A stretch of 64,000 nucleotides of DNA, taken from the NCBI RefSeq assembly GCF_000237925.1, contig NC_031502.1, forward strand, positions 26,789,951-26,853,950, in the 5' to 3' direction. This document shows, in pieces, positions 24,520-37,850 of this stretch. The position numbers and the translations under genes were made by a program. The stretch comes from Schistosoma mansoni. Taxonomy: Eukaryota > Platyhelminthes > Trematoda > Strigeidida > Schistosomatidae. The notes under the pieces were generated by a model. It was given only the letters and a program-made list of their open reading frames with translations, was not told the DNA's origin and did not search any database. Every line of letters begins with the position of its first letter. Position 1 is the first letter of the stretch.

Positions 24520-27420
24520 GTCATTATTTCTTCTACAAAAAATATATATTCGTTCACTTTTTTTATATTTACGCTAATTCAGTGGTAAAAGAAATTTACT
24601 TCACAATATACAGCTAAACATTTTATCTTATCAAATACAGGATCGAAAAATAATTGAAATATTGATGTATCTTCTTTTTGCTGAATATCACTACTTCACT
24701 TTACTCGTTGAAAAGTGATAAGTATATTTGCTTTGGCTGGTAAAAGTGAATAATATAAAATCATTTAGATTGATTTTATCGAATCTGTGGTAAAAAGTAT
24801 AAAAGGTCTAAAAAGGAACCAACAAGCAACTACTCAATTTAATTGGAAATTACTCAGTAATTCTGCACCAATGCTTAAAACAAGGAATAAGCACCGAAAA
24901 TATGAATAGTTAAAATCAGAGCTTTAAAAAAGCTAGATTTTACTTCAATACCATAACAGAAATGCACAAAATGTAGAATTTTCTGTTTGGCATCAGTATA
25001 CGTTTTGCATGATAAACGTAAACTACAGAAAAGATAAACTATAGAATACGCGTAAACGCTATATATTTTCGAACTTTCTCATAATGGAACTCTGATGATA
25101 AGCGACTGATATTACTTCAGTAACCAAGTTAAAGATAAATTCATACTTTTCGTAATAATTATTCCATTCCCAACATTCTGAACTATTACAAATCAAATGA
25201 TCGGTGAATGTAAAGCTCATATCACACTGTACGCAGTGTTAGTTAGATAAAAAGCATATTTTATGATCATTCAAACGATTTTCAGATGATAAAAACCCAT
25301 AAGAAGTCTCGTTAGTCATATACTCGGAAACTGAATGAAATGTTCCCGAGAAAGACAGTTACAAGTGCGATCCGCTGGTTAGATAATTATATTTCTTCAC
25401 TCTACCATGAGCATTAATTATATAGTCAACACCAGCTTAATCGATGACTAACACTAGGTCTCAAATTCGTTAATTTTAGAGTAACAATCTAGTCCATACA
25501 ATGAGTTTCAGTATCTGTGTTACATGACTGTTTGTTGTGTAATGTTACAACGTTCAAACACCAAATTTTTTAAGTCAAATTAACCATCCCATTCTAATTG
25601 AATCATCATTACAAGCAAATATATCCTTTCATCATCACGGAAATTCTGATTTCTTTTTTGTTTAAAATAGCTTGAATCATAAATAATAACTTGTTGAAAT
25701 ATTATAATTTAAAGACTTAATTACTGCCTTGGTAACGATTTATTTAAATTTCCTCACAAAATATTACGGCTTGGGAACAATGTGTAACCATAACTATTAT
25801 GAGATTCTGAAGAATGAACGTTCAGATAAATAATTTAGAATATGGAATTACTGAAAACAGTGTTTTATTTTTATATATACACCTATGCTTCCCAGACCGC
25901 TTATCTACCACTTAAGTATGGATCAATCATTGTGTCACATAGTTATTCAGCTCTAAAGTTAAGAATAAAATAATATTTGGTCGCTGTAGGAATTCTTAAG
26001 CAAACTGTCTAAGTCAAAAGCTCTCATATATATATTTCAAATTCACTTTATTCTGTCAAGATATGTCTTAGTTGAGCTAAAAGGGATTAAAGGGGAGGGA
26101 AGAATACTGTTTTTCATATCAATACTATCATATTATGCTTTATAATTATTAGTACAACTTAACTAGAAAGTAAGAAGGTCGACTGATAATTTATTTCGGC
26201 CAGAAAGTTTGTTAGTGTTCACTTAAATTTGTTATCTTTCTATTAACTTTTGATAATTGTTGAAACTGAATTGAGAACAGGAAGAACAGAGAATTACACA
26301 GTGCGACGAAGATAAAAACTGATGACAGATAGTGATTTCATTCACCTTTCCAAAATAACACCACTACTTTAACCGAATCTACCAATTTATATTATTATTT
26401 ACTGTCATTTAATGATTTTTCAATGAATGTCATATTTAAATAGGAATGGTGGAATGTAAGAATAGATTATACACTGAATTGATACAAATGAATGCTATAC
26501 CAGACACATATTTGATATAGAGTGCCATACAGAAGTAGACTATTGCAAAGGTCAAACGATGGCAATCAGAAGTGATTCAAAGGTCAAATGCATTTCATTG
26601 GGTCAATTTCCTAAAGATTAAATGGTTTATATATATGAGTATTTCTACATCTCATTCGGTAATCCAATATACACTTTTTTTACTCACACTTGCATTCTCG
26701 CCCAAGTGGTCAGTTAGGTGGTTAGCGTATAGCTCTTCGTGTATCAGTTTCATATTTCGGACATCACCCGTCACAAAAATATTATACTGAGAACAACTCA
26801 CATTTGACTAAAATATGACCTCATGTTTTATCCAATCCGAACAAACAGAAGAGGAATGAACACAGTTTATGTTGATGATGATATAACATCAGTATTACGG
26901 AAGACTTTGAATTGTATTTTACTCCGATGCACTGAATTTAAACATAAAAATTCTGTGTACCGAAGAGAAAATCCTGAGCAGATTTATGTAATCTCATCAG
27001 AAATGTATTTTACATTAAATCGGCTTGCAGTTACCAAAATATGCAGCAGTGTCACCAAAATGAACTCATGGAACGGCCGACAGTATTACTTACTAGTCCA
27101 AGTAAGCTTTTAAATTTTTCTTTAAGTCCACACCTTTTATCAAACATATTACCGCAAGTTCAAAAGTCTTGGTAACACCGATAGACTTGTATAGGAAAAT
27201 GTTGAAGTATGTAAAGAAACTGATTATGGACAATAAGTTCTGTGCAGTAACTTAGATAGTCGCACAAAACAATGCGGAGGAGTGGTGCTGAATGGATGAA
27301 TACAAGTAAAAGTTAAACAGAAGTTACGTGAATAATGCTTTCTTCAGCAGATACATTCTCTATTACTGCAACAAAATTGTGATGTCAAATGACTCTGAGT
27401 AAAAGGATCCCAAAAAACAA
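24520..27420. other. AT-rich stretch, no supported gene
   Basis: A frame at 26823-27103 ends at a donor-like GTAAGC but has no recognised homology. No repeat family was identified. Confidence 0.4.
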
Positions 27421-27429
27421 TGTTTAGTT

Positions 27430-27796
27430 AATTTCAACGCAAGAAGATCCATATCAGTTGGCCGGACACCATCAGTATCAACCTACCGTGGTTGTGAACA
27501 AATCAGCTTACAGATGATGGGGAAATCGAAAAAAAAACTCAGAAGGTAGATAGGATACTCATCGAGGAAATCATGAAACTGCATCACGAGGTAAGCCCTA
27601 GCTTGTAATCCTGAAAGGGAACGGAAAAGCGGAAGACCAAAGAGCACACGGAGTTGGGAATCGGAGGCAGTTATCAAAAGAATGAGTAGCACGCAGAAAC
27701 AACTTTAATTGGGAGCCTAGAACAGGGTTGGATGGAGAATCCTGGTCGGCCGCCTATGATTAACGAGGGTTGATAGGCGTAAGTTAGCAAGTGAGT
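27430..27796 (+). pseudogene. decayed 3' end of an RTE LINE
   Basis: Fragments such as GGCCGGACACCATCAG, the GRP-type basic motif region near 27625 and a GGCGTAAGTTAGCAAGTGAG tail match the last 370 bases of the RTE copies at 573 and 56638. Frames are shifted repeatedly. The tail has lost its exact GTAA periodicity, so this is one of the oldest RTE copies here. Confidence 0.7.
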
Positions 27797-28139
27797 CACC
27801 AATCAAATAGCTTCAAAGTGAACAGATAACTGTCCAAAGTAATAAAACTTTCAAACAACCAGGAAAACAAGTGAGTATCCTGATGATGGTAGATACAGTC
27901 ATTCATTCCGAACGAGGTCACTCACTATGACAGCCGTCAGAAATTAAAGCGCTTAGTAGAATAAAAGTTAAAGAGTAACCAATAACTTCAGCAACATCAA
28001 GGAGATGGACGCAATTCAGTTATTGTAAACAATACAACGACTGAAAACAAACCAAAGGAGAAACAAAATATGCCTAAATACAATCATTAATGGAGTAAAC
28101 AGTTCATACGGATATCATTAATCCAAACGATCTATGTGT

Positions 28140-28460
28140 AAAGTCGCGTCCCATCGGCGTTGGACGGTGATGATGTCACCTCCTGGCTTACATCGAAGCT
28201 ACACTTCGCAGTGAATACCTGACGTGGGTTGACTTTTCGTGGTACCCAGGTACAGTTGCCACGTTAATGACTGTACAGAACAGACATGACGTGGTTGAAA
28301 AAAATGTGGTGGTAAGAATTGTTTGGAGAAACAGGGTACGGCCATCGCTACATAGGCCATCCCAAAGCGTAAAGTCAGTTAACCTGCGTTAGTCCTCCCC
28401 CACCATGACGACGTTCGATAGACTATCAAACGATCAGTGGTCTTTCGTCTAACCTATGTA
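28140..28460. repeat. less AT-rich block, unidentified repeat-like sequence
   Basis: Base composition shifts sharply here, with GC-richer text such as GGCGTTGGACGGTGATGATG, against the AT-rich surroundings. No coding frame is present. Transposon-derived sequence is likely, but I cannot name it. Confidence 0.3.
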
Positions 28461-28469
28461 TAGTTTAGC

Positions 28470-30070
28470 CTGATAGATTATTTGGTTAGAGATAATAACA
28501 TTTCATTGGCCCTACAAATATATGGGAAAACAAGGGAGGGGACACAGGAAAAGATGCAGATATGGGGATTTTCTCACATACACTCACAGGAATATATAAG
28601 ATAGATTCAACACTTGCTTATACTCAGTCTTCACGTTACTATATAGGTAGGTCTCCAGTGATTGGAAATATATAGTTTAGTCTGTAGACACAATCTAAAG
28701 ATGTCGTTTTATTGTGTTTACTCACCAAACGACTGCAAATACAGTGGCACTCTCATAATCCTCCTCGACTTTATGATAAAACACCATGTGAGTTTTAAAT
28801 GTTCTTCGCGACTATTAGTGTTTCCACACTGCGTGCTCACTGATTCAACGACCCTCTTTTTCTCTTGTTATTTTTGCTTCCTGGTTTTTTCACATAACTC
28901 TCCTCTTACTCCCCTGCACATAATGTACTTTCAGGCTAGATGCAAGTCTAAAAAGGCCGAACGTTACGTACGTCATCTACCAATCATGGAACATAGGATC
29001 TTCTTGAGAAATTATTGCTCACTGACAGTGTTGTGAATATTTTGACCCTGTAAAGCATTTCAGTCCACTTTAGTGACAACAGAATCGCTAGACATTTTGG
29101 TGTTGAGCTTCAGAGTTAGCATTATAATTTAGGATTGCAATGTAAGTGGTAATTAAACAAACCCACTAACCCGAAGTGCTCTACAAGTCCATTTGGAAAC
29201 AGTGTTCAGCTATGGAGCAATTTGAATGGGAGTAAACTATACTGAAAATGTTAGAAAGTTCAAATGACTCTGAATGCCATACTGTTCAATTATGGATGTG
29301 TTTCTTGTGATAGTAATGATCTATTTTAAATAACCATAAGTTACATGAGGCATGACGATTCACAAGCAAGATCAAATTGTTACAGATGTTGCGCTACTCA
29401 TATAGGCAGACTCATTTACCAATTTTTCTAGCATTTTATAACGAAAAGTGCCCTGTAGAAGCAAGATAATATGTCGATGCATAAATGAGTGGTTGTTGGA
29501 TTAAACCTGAATTGTGCACTTTATAAGATGATGCGTCATATGGATGCTGCGTTACAACGATGAACTGTTAGTAGTTGGTGCTTTAGGCATCACGCTGTTT
29601 GCAAAACATGCGAAATTGCGCATATATTTTGATGTTTCTTGCCAGTGGTCTGCAGTTAGCTGTTATAATGGCCTTTATTATAGAAAGAATCTCTGTCAAA
29701 AGTACGGAGGTCTTTGGAGTCACCCTGAGCAGCCAATAAAGGGGAAATAAAAGTGAACAAAGGGGAGGTAAAGGGAAAAATTCGTTAGAACATAAGAGGA
29801 AGATAATGGGGAAACGCGCCAAAAGTTTCTTCGTTCACCTGTCATGTAAAAATAATGTGAAATTTTTCTTTTCTGTCTTTCTGTGTTTGAAATGTCACCA
29901 AACTGTCTACTTCTCACGTAAATTCACGCTGAAGTGTCTACTTTTCGCAGAATTATAAGCTTAGTTATCCACCTTTTCCCATTCCAAATGTCTCCTACGT
30001 TCGCCTTTATTTCCACTACAAAACACACGACGACTCCAATGAATCACATTAAGAAATAAAACACAGTTGA
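28470..30070. other. stretch without supported gene
   Basis: Open frames at 28662-29036 and 29544-29750 have low-complexity or unremarkable sequence and no recognised motif. I do not call them genes. Confidence 0.4.
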
Positions 30071-30074
30071 AGAC

Positions 30075-30313
30075 GTTTATTAACAAGAAATCACATCGTT
30101 GTTACAAACGAGATCAGTAACAGACAGATGCTCAAGCAATTATGGTTACGCATCTTTGTTATAAGTGCAAAGATCCAATGTCATTTACGAATATTTGATA
30201 AAGAAGTTACAGGTAATGGGTTATTAGTTGAGAATATGTTTCAAATGATAAGTGCTTATGAAATGAAACTGGCTCTTACAACGTAAACTTCATCAACCTA
30301 AGAGTTTGTCATG
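30075..30313 (+). repeat. left arm of second inverted repeat
   Basis: Positions 30111-30313 are the perfect reverse complement of 31247-31449 (paired coordinates sum to 61560, no indel or mismatch seen). Similarity continues imperfectly to about 30075. The 933-bp spacer between the arms shows no transposase. This fits a non-autonomous foldback or MITE-like DNA element of about 1.4 kb. Confidence 0.88.
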
Positions 30314-31246
30314 CAGGTTAGAAATTCAGCGCATGGTAAAAAAGGCTTTTATGAAAAATTAACTTGAACATGGAAATGCATTTCAATGATAACGCCTTCT
30401 TTATATTGAAGTATTATTATTATGGACCAAAATAATCTTCCTGTGAATTCTCGGATTTAATGAACTCAAAAATGTACAATGATGTCTAACTGCCATAGTT
30501 TGTAAAACAACTGTCGACCTCAAGTAATTTTCGTTAGTATTGAATACTGCAGTTGTGAAATGTTATCTCTTTAAATTAGTAGACTTATGTTCTGGTTATT
30601 TTCCGCCACACTTTTCAGTTTTGTCGCTCATGTCATTAAAATACCTTTGCATCACGATGTCATACAGTTCGGAAAGTTATTTTTCATTGACGTATGACGA
30701 GAAGAAATGCAATGTTGGTGAGCCTTATGATTAGAAAGAAAGGTTTTTACCTCGTATGTTGCCATGAAACATGCACTCTTGGAGTGCTCTTTTCGATGAA
30801 GTGCCAAGTACTGTGAAATGGCTAAAAGATTCGGGTGTCAAGACGCACGATAAGATATAGAGCATGGACGTCTTAGGATTATCAACAATTAACCGAGTGA
30901 CAATGGTCATCTGGAATGTGAATTATTAATCTTCATGTCTTCTTGCTAAACACATGCATCTAACACTCGCAGCTCCTCCTCAGGGGACAAAAGGAAATGA
31001 CAAACTTTCTAGTCCAATACCAAGTTTTCGTGGATGTTCACGACCATCACACTTAGGCATCAGCTGCATAATGTTAGCAGTGAAGTCTGATATAGCTGAT
31101 GATGTGTTCTGCAGAACAGCATGTAGTTTGTCGAATCTTAAGCATTAAATGAAATCCGAAATATGACTCACTCGGCCTCCAACTCTCTGCCTACCCGCGT
31201 TAACTTGGACGCTGAAGGGGAGGCATTCCATTGTGTCAAACTTGTT
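30314..31246. other. spacer of the second inverted repeat
   Basis: Two short frames (30540-30734, 30954-31148) show no recognised motif. No transposase was seen. Confidence 0.4.
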
Positions 31247-31485
31247 CATGACAAACTCTTAGGTTGATGAAGTTTACGTTGTAAGAGCCAGTTTCATTTC
31301 ATAAGCACTTATCATTTGAAACATATTCTCAACTAATAACCCATTACCTGTAACTTCTTTATCAAATATTCGTAAATGACATTGGATCTTTGCACTTATA
31401 ACAAAGATGCGTAACCATAATTGCTTGAGCATCTGTCTGTTACTGATCTCGTTGTAAACAATGATGTAATTTCTTGTAAATAAAC
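31247..31485 (-). repeat. right arm of second inverted repeat
   Basis: Perfect reverse complement of the left arm over 203 bases, with a degenerate extension to about 31485 (TTTCTTG and AACGTT matching the left side). Confidence 0.88.
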
Positions 31486-31654
31486 GTTGATGATACCACA
31501 GGTATTGTAGTTTGACAACATTTTACCAATAACACCTTCTATAATCGAACCGCGCCCACTCTGTTAAATCAAAAGTCAGAAGCGAGGAGGTTGGAAAATA
31601 TATTTGATGGGTTATCAATATACCGAGAAGTGATTCATCTAATCTGGCTAATGA

Positions 31655-31820
31655 TCGCAGGAGACGTTCAGCACGTCATTTCAAATCGTGATCTGCTGCG
31701 GATGCATGACCGAGAGTCTTCAACTAGGGGAGTCCATTAAAACTAATGTGGTCAGCATCCAATGTCGAAAACTTACAGAGCTATTGATTTCGGGGATTTA
31801 TTTACAGCTACAGTACAAAT
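31655..31820 (+). repeat. dispersed repeat, copy 1 (related to 37686-37850)
   Basis: Starts GACGTTCAGCACG and contains CAGCATCCAATGTCGAA and CTTACAGAGCTATTGATTT. The same strings, slightly diverged, occur at 37686-37850. The family is unidentified and no coding sequence is seen. Confidence 0.75.
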
Positions 31821-33785
31821 GAGTCCTCATGAATTTGATTATGCTAATTCTAACACACTTCGACGTTTACATTTAGTCCTATCACTCATTAGCAGGTGAA
31901 AAGCTCGCATATAGAGACCATGTGTATCAATACATGTCTTGTAAACTACGCGACATGGCACCTTACTTAACTAAAAGACTGCCCACAGTAGCAAGGACTC
32001 TGTCCCATAGATGTTAGTATAGTGTCAGGCCTCCGAAAACAAGTGCCAGAAGGATCATAGTAAGCAACCCTAACTACTCCGAGATAACAAATGTTCCTGG
32101 TGACACTAAGGAAAACCTTGATTTTCCGCCTTTAAGTAGACGACATAGCACAGGAAAACAACTGTGAGATCGAAGTTTCAGACACCTTGTGATTGAGAAA
32201 AAGGCAATCAATCAGTGATACTGAGAATATTCTGTAGGGCTAGTGAAATGTCACTGAACCCTAGCCAAATCATCCGGCAGTTGGGTCACTGAATATCGAA
32301 CAGATCATCGATCCCCGTCAAGGTGAAGGACAATCAACACCCATCAGTTAATCATACGCCATGGACTGGCCCATGAGGCAGTGGTTTTACTTTCGCTTGT
32401 ATCTACTTTAACTAATATACTCCTGTAATAACATCCTTTGTGTTGTACAGTTTTCAGAGCATCCATGGTCCCTTGTTACGTCGATTGGGCGATCCACGTA
32501 AGGTGCTGGTCGCGAGGTGTGACGTCGAAGTTAGCTTGTTCGTTACACCGTTCCTTACTCGAGTAGGCCTCCAATCATTCGGCATAGATCATCAACGTTG
32601 ATGGTCTACAATTCTTTTACGCTCGCTACTCAGATTCATGTTCTCAACTTTATTCTGGATTCACTATTTTACTGAGATAGCTTTAAAGATACCAACTCGA
32701 GTTTTAAAATTACGACCTAATGGCTGATAGTAGATGAAAAAATTAAGATACTTAAGAACCACAAACTGGTGTTTCTCCAGGCCACTCGATTTTAAGACAC
32801 CATCAATTTTAGTAAACAGCCTTCCTCATTCTTACTTCTATCTCCCTCCATCATTTGAACCCATTCCACCTCGTCACATATCACAACTCATTGTTTTTAT
32901 TATTGTATTTCCTTGTCGAAAGGATCTAACCAGATTTTGTTCCAGAATCAGCAGCCAGTAAGAGTTTTATCTACAGATTCCCCATACATACATGTTCCGC
33001 TTCAAACCATCAAGCACTGTTGTGAGTTGATATCCAAATGCCTTGTTGTCGGTTGCTTCCCTTCTTCACCAAGTCGTTAATACAAAAGATATGAAGCTTC
33101 TAACACCTGAAACAAGTCTGACGAACGCGTATATCAGGAGCCCTTTGTGTGCACTTTCCAGTTACTAAAAACTACTTAAACGAAATTATTCGGAAAATAC
33201 ATAGCAAAAACTCAATTTTGATACATGAAAGCGGGTTTCGAAAATGATGTGCGTTTCCCAAATTCAAAAAGACGACGCAATGGCACTTTTGAAACACACA
33301 ATAAAAACTGTACTCAAAGTGAAACGATAATAAGTAAATTCGATTATACACCTAATGGTATATCTCAACGATGAAGTAATTAAACTGTGTCACAGAGCAT
33401 CATTCTGAAAGCTATTCGTTGACCTTGCGGTGACCTACTTTTATGACAAGAACGCGATTGGTGTAATGGAAAAAATTAGTGCGATAACCAATTGTACCGG
33501 TGATTGTTTTACCATACATGTTTGTTTAACTGTACAAAAACACTTTTCTTTCCGGTGCCTGTGACCTTGCACGGACGCGCTTACGCTCCGCCGTTTTGCC
33601 TGTAACTTTGGACCGTCTCGGTATTCTTTCGAAACCACGAGATGGCTAACAAATATATCTTATATGGACCATTAACAGCCTTCTGGATTTTGGCCTACCG
33701 AGGGAAACAAGTCGATACCTAGCACGAAGATTTCATGTATTGGTGATCATAGTCAACCGCTATTCGACGCGATCTATAGCCTAAA
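31821..33785. other. mixed repeat-like sequence, no supported gene
   Basis: Composition is less AT-rich than the flanks, and short broken frames are present. Transposon debris is likely, but no family motif could be fixed. Confidence 0.35.
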
Positions 33786-33787
33786 TA

Positions 33788-33965
33788 ATCTTCGCCATCC
33801 ACCCTGACACCCAGAAGATCTAATAATTTTTGCTGCGGAATCCCAAACTTTCATATCCATTACTCTTCTTCGTAGAGTGATGTACTTTAAACAGCACCAC
33901 GCGTTTCGTTTTCACGGTCCCTGGGCTTAATTCGGCTCCTATACGGATAGTGATACAGTGGAATT
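33788..33965 (+). repeat. dispersed repeat adjoining duplication copy A (related to 44818-44995)
   Basis: Contains GCCATCCACCCTGACACCCAG, GAGTGATGTACTTTAAACAG and CACGCGTTTCGTTTTCACGG, all found again at 44818-44995 with scattered differences. It touches the left edge of the 3.7-kb duplication here, whereas 1.8 kb separates the two in the other locus. Confidence 0.8.
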
Positions 33966-34829
33966 TCAGAAACCCGTATTAAAGCCCACAAGATCTGCAC
34001 TTGATTAGCCTTCTTTTTGTTGTAGTTCAAAGCTTTACAGTTACAAGTAAAGTTAATACTTTAGAAAAATCATTTCTGTCAATCATCTACCAACCGTTGT
34101 TCACTTAAATGGGTTACTGAAGACCTATTATAAACATAAACTACATGGATTTTCTTACGTATCTCTGTTGGTTGTGAACATATTGCTAGTCAAACATTTT
34201 CGACGAATAGCCTGTTAAAATTATTATCATTGTTTATTCATTTTAACTTTCTTGGGGCTAGTTATCGCTTTATCAACAGTTTCAGAATGCAATGAAGTCC
34301 ATATGTAAGGTATTTGCTAATTGTTACGCTCAGAGAAAGTGTGATCGATTTTAATCATATGAAAATCGTAGTTCACCGCTTCATAGTTCATAATCTGCTT
34401 AATAGTCTTGTGTATCTTAAAAATGTATGAACTCATCTCGTCTAAATAACGACAACCTTGTATTGTTGTGTTCAAATAAAAGTTTTCTGATTATCACATG
34501 TTGATCATTTATAGTTATACAAAGATCAAGTAAAAGTAATACTTGAAAGCTTCAAAGTCCTGTCCTAATTAGTTGATGTTTTAAAAAAAACTAAACAAAC
34601 TGAGAAAACGTTGCGTGAGGGAATATGTAGTAACATATGCAACTACGATCATAATAATGACTTAGTAACTTATAGTCGCAACAATTCTTACGAAACATAT
34701 CCATTGGACATAGGGCGACATTCCGAATTATTTGGGATAACTTACTAAGGCTAATAAACGGTCCAATAAGGCAGTTAAATATAAATAAACAAAACAGCTA
34801 GAATAACCGATGTTCATACGTTCATACTA

Positions 34830-37220
34830 AATGAAGTCTGCCATTCCTCTTGAGGTACAGGCTGTCAACCAACTCTGTCTTGAGCTTTTTTCCTTTTGTT
34901 GCCTAATGGTATTCATGGTCATTTTGTATCCCTCCGATTTCCGGCGTCTTTTGTTATTTGTCTGTCTCTTTTATTGTCACTTTGAAGATTTCTAGTTGGG
35001 GCTTGTCTTCTGATGCAATTTGATGGTTCGCGCAAAGTATGTCTTATCCAACCCCAGCATCTTTTCCTAAATTCTTCCTCTGGCTAATGGATCTGGATTA
35101 TCTTGTGTGTGTAGCTTTTTATGAATATATGCACTTTTTGATGACTGTGGTGATAGTTCTCCAAGTTTTAGCACCGTAAAATGGAACTTTTTCAACGTTG
35201 GTATTGAAAGTTTTGACTTTCTCGTTATGTGATAGTTGTTTTGAGTCCCAGACATTCTCCAATTATAAGAATGTTGCCCTTGCCTAACAAATTCTTGCCT
35301 TGGCGCTTCCATTAGACCCTCCTTATTCATTAATGATGCTATCTAGGTACGTGAAAGCTTCCCCGTCATGTGTGATTTGGTTGCTGTTCGTTGTGTTGCA
35401 TTTCAGGATCTTGCTCTTCCCTCGTATATATTGAAGCTTACTGCTTCAGAAGCCACTGCTACACTGACTGTCTTTATCTGAATTTGTTCCCGTGTAAGAA
35501 ACAGAACGGCTAAGTCATCTGCCAACTTTGAATCACCCACTTGTGTCCAGGATGTCCACTGTATTCCATGCTTTTCCTGAACTTCGTAGGTCTTCATAAT
35601 CCAATCAACGCCCAGTAAAGAGAGAAAAGGCTAGAGTGAGCAACTTCGTCTAACACCAGTCCTGATCCGGGATGCATCCATATGCAACCTTTTAATGCAG
35701 TCCCTCACAAGATTTCTGCATGATGTTCCATTCAATTGATTGTTCAACAGTGGTTCGCATTGTCGCAATTTGGTCGGCACATGATCTACTCTTGCCAAAG
35801 CCAGCTCTTTGATCTCGAAGTTGGGTGTCTTCTGAATCTTACATTCTGTTCTGCAGCACTCTGCCAAAACGTGGCCTAATACTGAGAGTAGTGTGCATAA
35901 TCCTTTTGTAATTCTCAGACCTAGTAATGTAGTGAACGACTAATTTATTGTTTAATGAACAATCACACGATCGTTCATTAGAATGTGAAAGTCATACATC
36001 AAGTGCATTATTTGCACATCTTTGAATTGTCTCTTACAAGCCTCATCGATCCTTATCTCTTCTCTCCATTTCGATCTTCTCAACCTTCTGCTCCCAGACA
36101 TTTCACCTCCGACTGTTTTTAGATACTACTTATATCTGTGAACATAAGTAGCATACACTAAGATTCTTCTTTGTTATCTTGACGAGGCATACCTCTTTTC
36201 AATCTTCTATTATTTGTTCTTCCCCATAAATCCGTTTCAAGAAAACAGAACACAGTTGCAGTTGCTCCTTCATCTAACCTTAGTGCTTCAATTGGTATGT
36301 TATTTGGTCCTGCTGCTTTGCCAATACTTGTTTGTCCGACGACTTTGCTATTGTTAGCGGGGTGTCATCCATATGAAGGTCTGCGTATACTTCTTCCAAG
36401 CCCGTTAATTTTGGCGGCGTGGGTCTATTTAAAGGATCTTCAAAGTGATCTACCCACCGGTCCCACTATTCTCGGTTCTCGGTGATTGGTTTTTTTCTTT
36501 GTTCCTGACTGATCGCTTTGGTCTATATCTTCCTTCAAACTTCTTGGTTGTATCACATAGTTCTCTCATGTTTAATTCTGTTGCATCTTTCCTCACTGTA
36601 TTTCTCAGGTCTATATATTTCCGCTTGTTAGCCCTAGTTCCTTTCTTCATTTGTTTGTTTGCCTGTTTATTTTCATTCCGTACCTTGGTTTTCACCGTTT
36701 TTGTTCGCCTGTTTTTGACCAGTGCCTTACCATTTCCCCTTTCTTGGAACTTTTTTAGTCTGTTTACGGAGATCTTTCATTTACGTTGGGGGCCAGCACC
36801 CCCTGAAATGTCGAGTTTGTTGCTTCTTTAGTCCCTTTCCGGTTTTCCTCCTTAGCTATTTTCGCTTTTTCTGGTAGATCGTGTATGACTAATAATTTGC
36901 TACTGAGTCTGTTAGCATCTACAGCTATTTGAAGGACTCTCACGGTCCTCCATTTTGTTGGAACACCCCATGTTCCTATGTTTACCGTTGCCCCAGGTTT
37001 CAAAAGGGGCATTGGTGTCGCGGATTCCGTAGACTTTCGGCTTTCACCATGAGGGGTCATAACTTTTCTATTTGAAAAGCCTCCAACTCCCAGGGCAGAG
37101 TTTAAATGATTTAAATAATGTTTATGGCAAATGTTTTTCTTTGACGAGACTCTTTTTTTGACCTGGGTTTGTTAACCCTACACACAATTCTCACTTACTC
37201 GAGTTTTGTGTCGGCTCTAG
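34830..37220 (-). mobile_element. RTE LINE relic with most of the endonuclease deleted (copy A)
   Basis: The minus strand starts [18 protein letters not shown] at 37060, and [18 protein letters not shown] then jumps directly to the linker region, so most of the endonuclease is gone. Reverse-transcriptase pieces follow: an [18 protein letters not shown] segment and a [16 protein letters not shown] segment (35520-35403). It is more diverged than the other RTE copies and has many stops and shifts. It was present before the segmental duplication, because both duplicates carry it. Confidence 0.85.
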
Positions 37221-37482
37221 ATGTATCTTATATGTATATTTCGCTAGTAAATTTTGTGATTTGGTAGTGCATATTCTAAAGCACGTTACTGTAGTTGCAA
37301 TACAGAACATGAAGATATATCGTTTAACACCAATGCTTTATGTGGTAAAATTGTGTAGAGAAATTTTAATAATGAAATTTATATCTTTCACATAAATCTT
37401 TCCAGTCGTTTTTCTTTATATTTCATACGTTTCTGGACGGATCATATCCCTCTTCCTCTGTAAATCCAAATCTTTCGTTCAG

Positions 37483-37640
37483 TCTAGTGCTAAAAAAGGT
37501 GGATTAGGGGCATCAAAGGTGAAAGCTGATTTTTCTGCCATCGTTTCGGCTGCCGAACATGCTGATGTTGAAATGAAAGGTCAGATTCTCTCAACTAACC
37601 AGGACTTAGAAGATAATGAGAAACGTAATGAAGAACGGCT
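37483..37640 (+). pseudogene. orphan duplicate of ArfGAP exon 6
   Basis: It matches the functional exon at 50481-50638 in full, keeps the open frame ([18 protein letters not shown]... to NEERL) and both splice sites (TTCGTTCAG acceptor, GTAAGT donor). It lies 2.8 kb upstream of the gene's own start codon, so it cannot take its normal place in the transcript. It could only be used if transcription began further upstream or by trans/back-splicing, for which there is no evidence here. Confidence 0.9.
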
Positions 37641-37685
37641 GTAAGTGTTGCTTAATAAAATATCTAGCTATATATATTTAAAAAA

Positions 37686-37850
37686 GACGTTGAGCACGCC
37701 ATTCCAAACCGTCATCTGGTGCGGATGCATAACTGTGCTCCTTCACCTAGGTGATTTCATTAGAACGATTGTGGTCGGCATCCAATGTCGAATACTTACA
37801 GAGCTATTGATTTTAGTGATTTATGTACAGCTACATCACCATTTGTTTGG
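37686..37850 (+). repeat. dispersed repeat, copy 2, at the right edge of duplication copy A
   Basis: GACGTTGAGCACGCC begins exactly where copy A stops matching copy B. It shares GGCATCCAATGTCGAATACT-type sequence with 31655-31820. Confidence 0.75.

Larger units (their letters stand above)
33980..37685 (+). repeat. 3.7-kb segmental duplication, copy A (derived copy)
   Basis: Nearly identical to 46813-50683 in the same orientation. The coordinate offset is 12833 up to the gap in copy B and 12998 after it. It contains an RTE relic (minus strand) and a duplicate of ArfGAP exon 6 with flanking intron. Differences are few (for example one base near 35731 and one near 37204) except within about 250 bases of the gap in copy B, where they cluster. 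Copy B lies in the natural place within the ArfGAP gene, so this copy is the derived one. Both edges meet dispersed repeats. Confidence 0.95.

Noticed and set aside
24798-24870. A second TATAAAAGG followed by an ATG, as in the peptide gene at 6013
   Set aside because: The frame ends after 12 codons and no GT donor follows the start; no cysteine-rich exon lies downstream.
26823-27113. 96-codon frame ending at a donor-like GTAAGC
   Set aside because: No recognised motif, no convincing acceptor and no neighbouring exon.
28662-29036. 124-codon frame with many Phe/Leu/Ser
   Set aside because: Composition follows T-rich DNA and no domain or splice context is visible.
29544-29750. 68-codon frame with cysteines (SCQWSAVSCYNGLYY)
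   Set aside because: No signal peptide and no match to the cysteine spacing of the peptide family.
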